64,000 bases of DNA from Ralstonia condita (GCF_958405655.1 NZ_CATYWO010000005.1:1-64000), one strand, 5' to 3'. Positions 25,630-33,838 are shown, counted from the stretch's first letter. The notes: generated by a model not told the origin, from the letters alone. Translations and numbers: made by a program.

Positions 25630-26091
25630 ATGAACACCCGTCTCGCAACCGCTTTCTCCCGCAACGCTCTGCTGGCCCTGGTGGCCACAGTGTCCGCTTC
25701 CGCCGCTCTGCTGGCGGCTCAACCGGCCGCTGCTGCTGTGCAAAGCGCTGCCGATCCCTATACGCAGGGCGCCGTCGCCAAGGCCGATCCGTACACCCAG
25801 GGCGCTGCCGCCAAGTACGACGTCTACACCCAGGGCGCGGACCGCCAAGCTGATACCTACGGCTATCTGTCGTGGAAGAACGACCGCTTCGATCCGTACA
25901 CCCAAGGTGCCGTCGCCAAGGCTGACCCGTACACCGATGGTGCAATCGCCAAGGCTGATCCTTACACACAGGGCGCTGCCGCCAAGTACGACGTCTACAC
26001 GCAGGGCGCCGACCGTCAGGCCGACACTTACGGCTATCTGTCGTGGAACGGCGATGCCTCGTATCCGAAGGACGCCGCTTCGCAAGCCTGA
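25630..26091 (+). CDS. Secreted YTQGA-repeat protein
   Basis: A 153-aa protein with a cleavable signal peptide (about residues 1-36) followed by seven units of the form (A/Y/F)D(P/V)YTQGA, spaced 11-12 residues. They fall into two larger copies (about 42-82 and 88-139), each ending in DRQADTYGYLSW. One unit reads YTDGA. The start is supported by a CAGGAG ribosome site. No cysteine and no catalytic motif are visible. The composition (Tyr, Asp, Gln, Ala, Gly) suggests an extended surface or extracellular protein, perhaps adhesive or metal-binding, but there is no direct evidence. A strong terminator follows, so it is monocistronic. I do not recognise a characterised family. Confidence 0.8.
   Translation: MNTRLATAFSRNALLALVATVSASAALLAAQPAAAAVQSAADPYTQGAVAKADPYTQGAAAKYDVYTQGADRQADTYGYLSWKNDRFDPYTQGAVAKADPYTDGAIAKADPYTQGAAAKYDVYTQGADRQADTYGYLSWNGDASYPKDAASQA
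25753..26046 (+). repeat. Degenerate internal direct repeat in the YTQGA protein gene
   Basis: Two blocks, 25753-25875 and 25891-26046, encode near-identical peptides, the second with one additional unit. Repeat codons differ by many synonymous changes (CCC TAT ACG, CCG TAC ACC, CCT TAC ACA), meaning the repetition is old and kept at the protein level rather than a fresh DNA duplication. Confidence 0.85.
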
Positions 26092-26108
26092 TCGAGCCGC
26101 ACCAAAGC

Positions 26109-26147
26109 AAAAGGGCCTTGGGTTTTACCCCAAGGCCCTTTTTGTTT
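26109..26147 (+). terminator. Strong Rho-independent terminator
   Basis: Stem AAGGGCCTTGGG pairing with CCCAAGGCCCTT and a TTTTTGTTT tail. The matching A-run on the other side lets it also work for the convergent lipA transcript. Confidence 0.9.
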
Positions 26148-26166
26148 CTGCAGCGTTCCGGCTTGG

Positions 26167-27168
26167 TCAGACCACGCCGGCTTCGTGTGCCTGCTGATCT
26201 GCGTGGTATGAACTGCGCACCATTGCACCAACCGCAGCGTGCGTGAAGCCCATCTCGTACGCCTTCTCTTCGAACATCTTGAAGGTGTCCGGGTGCACGT
26301 AGCGAAGCACCGGCAGATGGTGGCCCGACGGCGCCAGATACTGGCCGATGGTCAGCATATCGATGTCGTGCTCGCGCATGTCGCGCATGACTTCGAGGAT
26401 TTCCTCATCGGTCTCGCCCAGGCCGACCATCAGGCCGGACTTGGTCGGCACGTTCGGGTTGCGGGCCTTGAAGTCCTTCAGCAGCTTGAGCGAGTGCGCG
26501 TAGTCCGCACCCGGGCGCGCCTGCTTGTACAGGCGGGGCACCGTTTCGAGGTTGTGATTCATCACGTCGGGCGGGCATTCTTGGAGGATGTCCAGCGCCT
26601 TCTCCAGGCGGCCGCGGAAGTCCGGCACCAGCACTTCGATGCGCGTGGCCGGCGACAGGGCGCGGGTGCGCGAAATGCAATCGACGTAATGCTGGGCGCC
26701 GCCGTCACGCAGGTCGTCGCGGTCGACGCTGGTGATGACGACGTAGTTAAGCTTGAGCTCGGCGATCGTCTTGGCCAGGTTTTCCGGCTCGTTCACGTCG
26801 AGCGGGTCCGGGCGGCCGTGCCCGACGTCGCAGAATGGGCAGCGGCGCGTGCACTTGTCGCCCATGATCATGAACGTGGCCGTGCCCTTGCCGAAGCACT
26901 CGCCGATGTTCGGGCAGCTTGCCTCTTCGCACACCGTCACGAGGTTATTGGCGCGCAGGATGTCCTTGATTTCGTAGAAGCGCGAGTTGCCGGTGGCGGC
27001 GCGCACGCGAATCCAATCCGGCTTCTTGAGCTTCTCGGCCGGCACGATCTTGATGGGAATGCGTGCGGTCTTGTCGAGCGACTTCTGCTTGGCCGTCGCG
27101 TCGTACGGCTTGTTCGACGGGGTGGCAGGGGTGGCGACTTCAGTGGCGCCGGCGGCGGAATCGGTCAT
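26167..27168 (-). CDS. lipA: Lipoyl synthase
   Basis: Radical SAM enzyme (333 aa) that inserts two sulfurs into protein-bound octanoyl groups. It has the N-terminal auxiliary cluster motif CEEASCPNIGEC and the radical SAM motif CTRRCPFCDV, plus a conserved C-terminal SSYHAD with the serine ligand of the auxiliary cluster. ATG 27168 (MTDSAAG) is chosen; an in-frame ATG at 27201 adds 11 residues. It lies 42 bases downstream of lipB. Confidence 0.96.
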   Translation of the reverse strand: MTDSAAGATEVATPATPSNKPYDATAKQKSLDKTARIPIKIVPAEKLKKPDWIRVRAATGNSRFYEIKDILRANNLVTVCEEASCPNIGECFGKGTATFMIMGDKCTRRCPFCDVGHGRPDPLDVNEPENLAKTIAELKLNYVVITSVDRDDLRDGGAQHYVDCISRTRALSPATRIEVLVPDFRGRLEKALDILQECPPDVMNHNLETVPRLYKQARPGADYAHSLKLLKDFKARNPNVPTKSGLMVGLGETDEEILEVMRDMREHDIDMLTIGQYLAPSGHHLPVLRYVHPDTFKMFEEKAYEMGFTHAAVGAMVRSSYHADQQAHEAGVV

Positions 27169-27210
27169 CGTGTTCTCCGCACGGGCTTGCGGCTCGTGCA
27201 TTTCCGGGCG

Positions 27211-27900
27211 CTAAGCGGTAGCGGCCTCGGCGGGGTGCGCTTGCGCGCGTTGCTGCAATTGGGCGACCAGCGCATTGGCCAGGTCGCGGGAAACGGTTTG
27301 CCAGTCGTTCGCATCGACGGCGCGTCCGGACGCATCGCGGGCGCCGGCGGTCACCATATCGACGGTTTCCAGGCCGGCATAGCCGCACGGGTTGATCTGC
27401 GTGAAGGGCGACAGGTCCATCGCCAGGTTCAGGCTCACGCCGTGGTAGCTGCAGCCGTTGCGGATCTTCAGGCCCAGCGCGGCGATCTTGGCGCCAGCAT
27501 GCGGCCCGCCCGACAGGTAGATACCGGGGGCGCCAGCCTTGCGTTCGGAGGCGACATTATACGTGGCGAGCGTCTCGATAACGGCCGCCTCAATGGCATC
27601 GACCAGCGCCTTCACGAACAGCCCGCGTCGGCGCAGATCCAGCAAAAGGTAAGCGACGACTTGGCCCGGACCGTGGTAAGTGATCTGGCCGCCACGATCG
27701 ACTTTCACCAGCGGGATGTTGCCGGGAGCCAACAGATGCGCCGGATCGCCCGCCAAGCCGAGCGTGAACACCGGAGGGTGTTCGACCAGCCAGATCGTGT
27801 CGGGTGTATCGGGGCCGCGCTGTGCGGTGAAGGTCTGCATTTCGTCGAAGCAGGTGGCGTAGTCCTGCAGGCCGCGTTCGACGATGTCAATCGGAATCAT
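27211..27900 (-). CDS. lipB: Octanoyl-ACP:protein octanoyltransferase
   Basis: Transfers octanoate from acyl carrier protein to lipoyl domains, providing the substrate of LipA. The 229-aa protein has the family motifs GGQITYHGPGQVVAY, the catalytic Lys in GAKIAALGLKIRNG and the acyl-binding Cys in INPCGYAG. It is followed closely by lipA. In many relatives ybeD directly precedes it; here a LysR gene and a small ORF intervene. Confidence 0.95.
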   Translation of the reverse strand: MIPIDIVERGLQDYATCFDEMQTFTAQRGPDTPDTIWLVEHPPVFTLGLAGDPAHLLAPGNIPLVKVDRGGQITYHGPGQVVAYLLLDLRRRGLFVKALVDAIEAAVIETLATYNVASERKAGAPGIYLSGGPHAGAKIAALGLKIRNGCSYHGVSLNLAMDLSPFTQINPCGYAGLETVDMVTAGARDASGRAVDANDWQTVSRDLANALVAQLQQRAQAHPAEAATA

Positions 27901-27971
27901 GCCCGCGAGTGTAGCGCAGGGCAGGTTCGGGCGCCCTGCGCCTTTGTCCGCTTCGCCTGCAGGGTTGAGCC

Positions 27972-28001
27972 AAAAAAGATGCCGACGCGATGGGAGGCAT
28001 C
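27972..28001 (-). terminator. Probable terminator of the 79-residue ORF
   Basis: On the minus strand, GATGCC and GGCATC pair around a 12-base loop, followed by TTTTTT. The stem is short but the T-run is perfect. Its position downstream of the 28063-28302 frame supports that frame being transcribed. Confidence 0.55.
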
Positions 28002-28062
28002 GGCGCCGGCATCGGCTTTTGCGGTATCTGCCGCAAAAGGAGACTCAAAACAGATTGCGGGC

Positions 28063-28302
28063 TCAGGCGGCCACGACGGGCGTCTCGGCGTGCTCGTTCC
28101 AGCCCAGCGCGGCCAGCGTGTGGCGCCACCCATTCGTGACGTGCCATGGCTGGCGCGGCATGTGGCCATCAGTCGCTTCGACTGCCAGTGCCACGGGGCC
28201 GAGGGCTTTCGGGTCTACCGAGACGACGATTTCTTCACCGCGCTTCACGGCAACGCTGCCGCCTGCGTGCAGCCATTCGTCGCCGGCTTTGTTCTCATCC
28301 AT
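28063..28302 (-). CDS. Small hypothetical protein divergent from a LysR gene
   Basis: A 79-aa open frame with codon use like the neighbouring genes (G/C third positions), starting 20 bases from the oppositely oriented LysR start. It reads as a soluble, mixed-charge protein with a central VKRGEEIVVSVDPKALG segment and two Trp-rich stretches (QPWHVTNGWRHTL). No ribosome site stands out. Divergence from a LysR gene is the classic layout of regulator and target, and a probable terminator follows. Family unknown. Confidence 0.6.
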   Translation of the reverse strand: MDENKAGDEWLHAGGSVAVKRGEEIVVSVDPKALGPVALAVEATDGHMPRQPWHVTNGWRHTLAALGWNEHAETPVVAA

Positions 28303-28321
28303 GACGGAGATCCGCGAACCG

Positions 28322-29263
28322 ATGCGCTTGCCTTCACTTGGCGCGCTGCGGGTGTTCGAGGCCGCAGCCCGCTATGAGAGCTTCTCTCGCGCGGCGACGG
28401 AGCTGTTCGTCACGCACGGCGCAGTCAGCCACCAGATGCGCACGCTGGAAGACGAACTGGGCGTGCCGCTGTTCGAGCGACGCGGCAAGCGCGTGGTCCT
28501 CACGCACGCAGGCCGCGCCTATGCCGATCGCGTGCGAGACGCGCTCGACCAGATCGCCCAGGCCACGCATCAACTGCGCGCCGGCAATCGTGACAACCGT
28601 CTGGCCATCAGCACGATGCCGTCATTCGCGGCGCGGTGGCTGACGCCACACATCGGTACCTTCATCGAGCGGCATCCGGAACTGGAAGTGGAGCTGTTCT
28701 CCAGTCCGGCGCTGGTCGACTTCGCACGCGAGGAGGTGGACGTGGCGCTGCGCATGGGCTCGGGCAACTATCCTGGCCTGTACGTGGAGAAGCTGCTCGA
28801 TGATGTGTTCTTCCCGATCTGTAGCCCGTCGTTCAACGGTGGCCGATTGCCGCGCACCGTTGAGGAGATGGCCGGCATGACCCTGCTGCGCAGCGAAGGC
28901 GAAGACTGGAAGCCGTGGTTTGATGCGGCGGGCTTTCCCGGATTTGTGGAGCAGCGCGGCGGATTGATGTTCCAGGATTCGTCCCTGCTGCTCCAGGCGG
29001 CTGCGGCGGGGCAGGGCATTGCGCTGATCCGCCCGACACTGGGGTTCAACGACCTGTTGACCGGTCGCGTGGTGCGCCTGTTTGAGACGACCATTCCGTG
29101 CCCCTGGAACTACTACTTCGTTTGCCCGCACAGCGCCCTGCAGACCCCGAAGATGCAGGCGTTTCGCACGTGGCTGCTGCCCGAGATCGCGGCATTCAAG
29201 CTCAAGCTGGAGGGGCTCATGAATGACAACACGGCCTGCCTTGGGCACGTGGCCAAGGGCTAG
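28322..29263 (+). CDS. LysR-family regulator, GcvA-like
   Basis: A 313-aa transcriptional regulator with an N-terminal winged helix (RVFEAAARYESFSRAATEL, then THGAVSHQMRTLEDELG) and a periplasmic-binding-like effector domain. The N-terminal PSLGALRVFEAAAR and effector-domain pattern place it in the GcvA subgroup. ATG 28322 is preferred; the frame extends upstream to 27884 only as shadow. Its likely target is the divergent 79-residue ORF. The effector is unknown. Confidence 0.88.
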   Translation: MRLPSLGALRVFEAAARYESFSRAATELFVTHGAVSHQMRTLEDELGVPLFERRGKRVVLTHAGRAYADRVRDALDQIAQATHQLRAGNRDNRLAISTMPSFAARWLTPHIGTFIERHPELEVELFSSPALVDFAREEVDVALRMGSGNYPGLYVEKLLDDVFFPICSPSFNGGRLPRTVEEMAGMTLLRSEGEDWKPWFDAAGFPGFVEQRGGLMFQDSSLLLQAAAAGQGIALIRPTLGFNDLLTGRVVRLFETTIPCPWNYYFVCPHSALQTPKMQAFRTWLLPEIAAFKLKLEGLMNDNTACLGHVAKG

Positions 29264-29285
29264 CGCTGCGGGGTCGACACCAAGC

Positions 29286-29316
29286 AAAACGCCCCGGCTC
29301 GACCGGGGCGTTCTTC
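29286..29316. terminator. Bidirectional terminator between LysR gene and ybeD
   Basis: Stem AACGCCCCGG/CCGGGGCGTT with a five-base loop. T-rich on the plus side (TTCTTCCTT) and TTTTGCTT on the minus side, so it can stop both convergent transcripts. Confidence 0.8.
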
Positions 29317-29332
29317 CTTGCAGAGGTGTGCG

Positions 29333-29632
29333 TTACAGCACAATCTTGACCATCGGATGGCTGGTCAGCGCCTGGTACAGCGCGTCGAGTTGCTCGCGGC
29401 TGGTCGCGCGCACGATGACGGTCAGGCCGAGGTAATTGCCACCCGACGACGGGCGTCGTTCCAGGCGCCCTTCATGAAACGCCGGATCGTGCTGTCGGAC
29501 CACCTCGATGATGGTTTCGACAAAGGCGTCATGAGATTTCCCCATCACCTTGATGGGGAAATCGCTCGGATATTCAATCAGAGATTGTTCGGGCGGGATG
29601 TGGCCCGGCGGGGTCATGTGCGAAGAAGTCAT
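29333..29632 (-). CDS. ybeD: YbeD/DUF493-family protein
   Basis: A 99-aa protein with the DUF493 pattern YPSDFPIKVMGK, FVETIIEVVRQHDP and GNYLGLTVIVRATS. The E. coli homologue is a small ACT-like domain protein encoded between dacA and lipB, and here it follows dacA by 20 bases. A regulatory role in lipoate metabolism has been suggested from context only. Confidence 0.88.
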   Translation of the reverse strand: MTSSHMTPPGHIPPEQSLIEYPSDFPIKVMGKSHDAFVETIIEVVRQHDPAFHEGRLERRPSSGGNYLGLTVIVRATSREQLDALYQALTSHPMVKIVL

Positions 29633-29652
29633 GTCGATCTAGTTGGAGACGA

Positions 29653-30846
29653 TTACTTCTTTTTAAACCACAACTTGACTGCGTCGATCGTCCGGCCAAC
29701 GAACCCAGCCTCGGGCACGGCCTCGAGTGCCACCGCCGGGAATTCCGACACCACGGTCGAGCCGTCCATCACCTTGACCGTGCCCAGCTGCTGACCCTGC
29801 GCGATCGGGGCGATCAGCGGGTCCTTGCGCTCGAGCACCGGCTTCAGGCGGCTGCCTGCGCCCTTGGGCACGGTAATCCATTTGTCCTCCAGCACGCCCA
29901 GCTTCACGCTCTTGGCCTGGCCCTTGTACACGTCGGGCGTCTGCAGCGCCTCCTTGGCCTGATACAGGCGCACCGTGTCAAAGAACTGGTAGCCGTAGTT
30001 CAGGACTTTCAGGCTTTCCTGCGTGCGGATCTGGTCGCTCTTGGTGCCGATGATGACGGACAACAATCGGCGGCTCGCGCCCGGGACATCCGGCAGCGGA
30101 CGGTTGGCCGATGTGACGAGACAGTACCCGGCAGACTTGGTATGGCCGGTCTTGCCGCCGTCGACAGTCGGGTCCAGCCACAGCAGGCGGTTGCGGTTGG
30201 GCTGCTTGATGTTGTTATAGGTGAATTCCTTCTCAGAGTAGAACTTGTAGTCCTGCGGAAAATTCTTGATCAGCGCCGCCGTCAGGATCGAGAGATCACG
30301 TGCGGTGGAGTAGTGGTTCGGATCCGGCAGGCCGGCAGCGTTGGCGAAGTGCGTGTTCTTCATGCCCAGGCGCTCGGCTTCGCGGTTCATCAGCATGACG
30401 AAGTTGGACTCGGTGCCGCCCACGGCTTCTGCCAGCACGAGTGCCGCGTCGTTGCCCGATTGCACGATCAGGCCCTGCGTCAGATCCCGGACCGAAACGG
30501 GTTTGCCCGGTTGCAGGAACATGCGCGACTCGTCCGTCTTGACAGCACGCACGGTCTCGGTGGGCGTGATCATCTGGTCGTACTTGAGCTTGCCATCGCG
30601 CACGGCTTCGAAGACCAGGTAGGCGGTCATCAGCTTGGTCAGCGAGGCGGGCTCGATGCGCTCGTCCATGTTGCCGCCGCCCAGGATCTGGCCGCTGGTC
30701 ACGTCGGTCAGCATCCACGAGCGTGCGGCAACCTGCGGTGCGGGGACGGACTGCGCCGCGGCAGGCAATGCCGTGACCAGCACGGCGGCAGCAACGGCGG
30801 TGGCAGCGGCGGAATGGAAGGCGGATAGCGTGAAACGGGTCTGCAT
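29653..30846 (-). CDS. dacA: D-alanyl-D-alanine carboxypeptidase (PBP5/6 type)
   Basis: Periplasmic low-molecular-weight penicillin-binding protein, 397 aa, that trims the terminal D-Ala from peptidoglycan pentapeptides. A signal peptide (about 1-31) is followed by the active-site motifs SLTK (Ser68-Lys71), SGN (130-132) and KTGHT, then a C-terminal beta-domain and the amphipathic tail VKLWFKKK that attaches it to the inner membrane. All three motifs are intact. Confidence 0.95.
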   Translation of the reverse strand: MQTRFTLSAFHSAAATAVAAAVLVTALPAAAQSVPAPQVAARSWMLTDVTSGQILGGGNMDERIEPASLTKLMTAYLVFEAVRDGKLKYDQMITPTETVRAVKTDESRMFLQPGKPVSVRDLTQGLIVQSGNDAALVLAEAVGGTESNFVMLMNREAERLGMKNTHFANAAGLPDPNHYSTARDLSILTAALIKNFPQDYKFYSEKEFTYNNIKQPNRNRLLWLDPTVDGGKTGHTKSAGYCLVTSANRPLPDVPGASRRLLSVIIGTKSDQIRTQESLKVLNYGYQFFDTVRLYQAKEALQTPDVYKGQAKSVKLGVLEDKWITVPKGAGSRLKPVLERKDPLIAPIAQGQQLGTVKVMDGSTVVSEFPAVALEAVPEAGFVGRTIDAVKLWFKKK

Positions 30847-30935
30847 GTCGGGTCCTGCGGTCTGCTTGGGGGAGGGGGATCGACGATGCCTTGCACCGGG
30901 GGAGGCGCGGCATCTGAAAACTCAAAAGGTGCTGG

Positions 30936-31583
30936 TTACGGCCGTGGCGCCCACGCGCCGGTGATGAGCTGCTTGATCAGATGCAGCTTGCGGTGAAAGA
31001 AGTGATCGGCGCCCGGAATGACGATGACGGGCAGTTCCTGCGGCCGCGCCCAGTTCAGGACGTCGATAAGCGGCACGGTGTCGTCTTGCTCACCGTGGAT
31101 GACGATGGTGTCGGCCGGTACCGGCGCGACGTCCCAGCGCGAGGTGGCTGTGCCAACCAGGGCGAGTCGCTCGGCGGGCGTGCCGGCCTCGGCGAGGCGG
31201 CGCGCCACCTGCGAGACGACGAAACTGCCGAATGAGAAACCGCCCAGCGCCAGCGGCAATGTGGCAACGTCGGGCGACCACCCGGTTTGCGTGCGCATCC
31301 AGGTCAGCACGGCCAGCATGTCGTCCTGTTCGCCGATACCGCTGTCGTGCGTGCCTTCCGTCTTGCCCACGCCGCGAAAATTCGGACGCACCGTCGCATA
31401 GCCGAGACCGACAAAGGTGCGTGCCAAGGTCTGTGCGACCTTGTTGTCCTTCGTGCCGCCAAACAGCGGATGCGGATGGCCGATCAACGCGAGGCCGCGC
31501 GGGGCGCCGTCCGGCAGGTCGATCGAGAGGTCGATCTGCCCGGCCGGGCCGGGGATCAGGCGTTCTTCGGTATGCACGTTCAT
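30936..31583 (-). CDS. Alpha/beta hydrolase
   Basis: A 215-aa alpha/beta hydrolase of the small dienelactone-hydrolase-like type. The nucleophile is Ser117 in GFSFG, the acid is in HGEQDD and the base is the His in GADHFFH; an early HPHPLFGG and RPNFRGVGKTEG are family hallmarks. No signal peptide is present. The substrate is unknown. Confidence 0.85.
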   Translation of the reverse strand: MNVHTEERLIPGPAGQIDLSIDLPDGAPRGLALIGHPHPLFGGTKDNKVAQTLARTFVGLGYATVRPNFRGVGKTEGTHDSGIGEQDDMLAVLTWMRTQTGWSPDVATLPLALGGFSFGSFVVSQVARRLAEAGTPAERLALVGTATSRWDVAPVPADTIVIHGEQDDTVPLIDVLNWARPQELPVIVIPGADHFFHRKLHLIKQLITGAWAPRP

Positions 31584-31609
31584 GAAAAAGCGGATGCTGT
31601 CAGGCGGGC

Positions 31610-31939
31610 TCAGGCTGCGGCGGGACGGTCGACCATCAGGCGCTCGACCGGTTTGCCGTCGATCAGGTGGCTCTGGATGATTTCGTCGATGTCTTCCTTG
31701 TCGACGAAGGTGTACCAGACGGCCTCGGGGTAGACCACCATCACCGGACCGAGTTCGCAGCGGTCCAGGCAGCCGGCCTTGTTGATGCGCACGCGGCCTT
31801 CACCGTTGATGCCGAGTTCCTTGCAGCGCTTCTTGGCATATTCCTGCATGGCCTTGGCGCCAAAGTCGGCGCAGCAGCGCGAGCCGTCCTCGCGTTCGTT
31901 CAGGCAGAAGAAAACGTGGTGCTTGTAGTGGCTGCTCAT
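31610..31939 (-). CDS. Thioredoxin-like [2Fe-2S] ferredoxin
   Basis: A 109-aa protein resembling the NuoE-like thioredoxin-fold 2Fe-2S ferredoxins: HVFFCLNERED, CCADFG, then NKAGCLDRCELGPVMVVYPE with the cluster cysteines. ATG 31939 is preferred; the frame to 32227 is shadow. It sits 26 bases upstream of the hydrolase gene on the same strand. The redox partner is unknown. Confidence 0.88.
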   Translation of the reverse strand: MSSHYKHHVFFCLNEREDGSRCCADFGAKAMQEYAKKRCKELGINGEGRVRINKAGCLDRCELGPVMVVYPEAVWYTFVDKEDIDEIIQSHLIDGKPVERLMVDRPAAA

Positions 31940-32079
31940 GGGCGGATCGCGCGGGCTGAGGAAGCGGTGCGCTGACGGCTGGCGAAAGATCTCTCCGCGC
32001 CGCGCACACACGGGTTTTGCGTAACGAGCCGGCATTATACGGCCCCGGGACAACCGATTTACGCAGCAGGAGCGTATGG

Positions 32080-32094
32080 TGCTGCGCCGCAACA
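32080..32094 (+). promoter_or_regulatory. Candidate DctD upstream activator site
   Basis: The 15-base near-perfect palindrome TGCTGCGCCGCAACA lies about 140 bases upstream of the sigma-54 promoter, the usual distance for enhancer sites. A second partial GC-rich dyad lies at about 32112-32128. Binding by DctD is inferred from position only. Confidence 0.4.
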
Positions 32095-32221
32095 TGCTTT
32101 CCGGATGTCCGGACGGTGCGCTGCGCGAATTCCGGGATTGACGACGGCCAAGGCGGGTGCCATGGTAGTCACACCGAGCTGGCACAAGGGTTGGCGGGCC
32201 GCTGATGCGGGGGCGGGAGAC

Positions 32222-32238
32222 TGGCATGGCCCTTGCAA
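32222..32238 (+). promoter_or_regulatory. Sigma-54 promoter of dctA
   Basis: TGGCAT-N5-TTGCA with the invariant GG (32223-32224) and GC (32235-32236) exactly 10 bases apart. The predicted start is near 32248, about 120 bases before dctA. The presence of a GAFTGA-containing DctD activator in the same locus supports it. Confidence 0.75.
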
Positions 32239-32367
32239 TTCAGAGCGACCTGCTGCGGGCAACGCCGCGAGCATCGGCGCATCGAGGCAGGAGAGAGACC
32301 ACATCAGGGCGGGTCGGACCGGGCGAGCAATCGAGCGCACGGCCGGTCTGTGACACTCGAGGAAGAC

Positions 32368-33654
32368 ATGAAAAAACCGTTCTACAAAATCCTGTACGTA
32401 CAGGTGCTGGCCGCGATCGTCATCGGCGTGCTGCTGGGCCATTTCTCGCCCAAGCTTGCCGTGCAGATGAAGCCGCTGGGCGATGGCTTCATCCAGCTCA
32501 TCAAGATGGTGATCGGGCCGATCATCTTCTGTACGGTCGTCTCCGGCATCGCCGGCATGCGCGACATGAAGAAGGTGGGCCGCGTGGGCGGCAAGGCGCT
32601 GCTCTACTTTGAAGTTGTCTCGACCTTCGCGCTGGTGATTGGCCTGGCGGCCGGCCACATCTTCAACCCGGGCGCGGGCTTCAACGTCGACGTCAACACG
32701 ATCGACGCCAAGGCCGTGGCGCAGTACGCCGCCAAGGCTCACTCGGCCAGCACGGTCGACTTCCTGCTCAACATCATCCCGAGCACGGTGGTGGATGCGT
32801 TTGCCAAGGGCGACATCCTGCAGATCCTGCTGATCGCGCTGCTGTTTGGCGGTGCGCTCTCCGCCATGGGTGATCGCGCGCAGATGGTGACGGACTTCAT
32901 TGACCAGATCGCGCACGTGTTCTTCCGCATCGTGCACATCATCACGCGCGTGGCCCCGATCGGCGCGTTCGGCGCAATGGCATTCACCATCGGCAAGTAC
33001 GGCGTGGTGTCGCTGGTGCCGCTGCTCAAGCTGATCGGCACGTTCTACCTGACGGCGATCATCTTCGTGGTGGGGGTGCTGGGCATCATTGCGCGCTTGA
33101 CCGGCTTCAGCATCTTCCGCTTCGTGGCCTACATCAAGGAAGAACTGCTGATCGTGCTGGGCACCAGCTCGTCGGAATCGGCGCTGCCGCACCTGATGGA
33201 GAAGATGGAGAAGCTCGGCTGTTCGAAGTCGGTGGTGGGCCTCGTTGTCCCGACCGGTTATTCGTTCAACCTGGACGGCACCAACATCTACATGACGATG
33301 GCGGTGATCTTCATCTCCCAGGCGCTGAACATCGAACTGACCTGGACGCAGCAGCTGACCATCCTGGCCGTCGCCATGCTCACGTCGAAGGGCGCTTCGG
33401 GCATTACCGGTGCGGGCTTCATCACGCTGGCCGCAACGCTGGCCGTGGTGCCGACGATTCCAGTGACGGGCATGGTGCTCATCCTGGGTATCGACCGCTT
33501 CATGAGCGAATGCCGCGCGCTGACCAACATCACCGGCAACGGTGTGGCCTGCGTGGTGATCTCGGCGTGGGAACGCGAACTCGATCGCAGCAAGCTGGCC
33601 CGCGTGATGTCGGGTAGCCGAAGCGAGAGCGTGCCGGCAACCCCGGCGGTCTGA
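32368..33654 (+). CDS. dctA: C4-dicarboxylate transport protein
   Basis: Secondary transporter of the glutamate/dicarboxylate family (428 aa) that imports succinate, fumarate and malate with protons or sodium. Signature features are the serine-rich loop GTSSSESALPHLMEKM, the NLDGTNIYM motif and ASGITGAGF. About eight membrane helices and two hairpins are expected. ATG 32368 follows GAGGAAG; the longer frame to 32233 overlaps its own promoter and is discarded. It is followed by dctB and dctD. Confidence 0.95.
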   Translation: MKKPFYKILYVQVLAAIVIGVLLGHFSPKLAVQMKPLGDGFIQLIKMVIGPIIFCTVVSGIAGMRDMKKVGRVGGKALLYFEVVSTFALVIGLAAGHIFNPGAGFNVDVNTIDAKAVAQYAAKAHSASTVDFLLNIIPSTVVDAFAKGDILQILLIALLFGGALSAMGDRAQMVTDFIDQIAHVFFRIVHIITRVAPIGAFGAMAFTIGKYGVVSLVPLLKLIGTFYLTAIIFVVGVLGIIARLTGFSIFRFVAYIKEELLIVLGTSSSESALPHLMEKMEKLGCSKSVVGLVVPTGYSFNLDGTNIYMTMAVIFISQALNIELTWTQQLTILAVAMLTSKGASGITGAGFITLAATLAVVPTIPVTGMVLILGIDRFMSECRALTNITGNGVACVVISAWERELDRSKLARVMSGSRSESVPATPAV

Positions 33655-33707
33655 TCGAGCGGTGATGGCCGGCGCCTGCGGGCCCGGCTGCTCGAAAGCG
33701 TATGATT

Positions 33708-33742
33708 GCGGGGCCTGTCCTTCCAGACGGCCCCGCTTCTAT
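33708..33742 (+). terminator. Stem-loop between dctA and dctB
   Basis: GCGGGGCC pairs with GGCCCCGC around a 13-base loop, followed by TTCTATTT. It can act as a partial terminator, lowering dctB-dctD expression relative to dctA. Confidence 0.5.
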
Positions 33743-33838
33743 TTGGGGATTCCCTTCGTGAAGCATCTGGGCGACATGCCCGCTGCGGGCGTGGCATCAG
33801 AAGGCAAGGCAGCCTCCTTCGCCGCCGATCTTCAGCCG

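Larger units (their letters stand above)
31940..32367. other. Control region between ferredoxin gene and dctA
   Basis: About 430 bases. It contains a 15-base palindrome at 32080-32094 and a sigma-54 promoter at 32222-32238, both described separately, and the ribosome site GAGGAAG before dctA. No additional gene is supported. Confidence 0.6.

Noticed and set aside
25624..26085. Long minus-strand open frame opposite the YTQGA repeat gene
   Set aside because: It is the periodic mirror of the repeats, has no ribosome site, and the plus-strand frame has a signal peptide and terminator.
32180..32195. TGGCAC-N5-TTGGC as a sigma-54 promoter of dctA
   Set aside because: The GG and GC elements are 11 bases apart rather than 10; the element at 32222 fits exactly.
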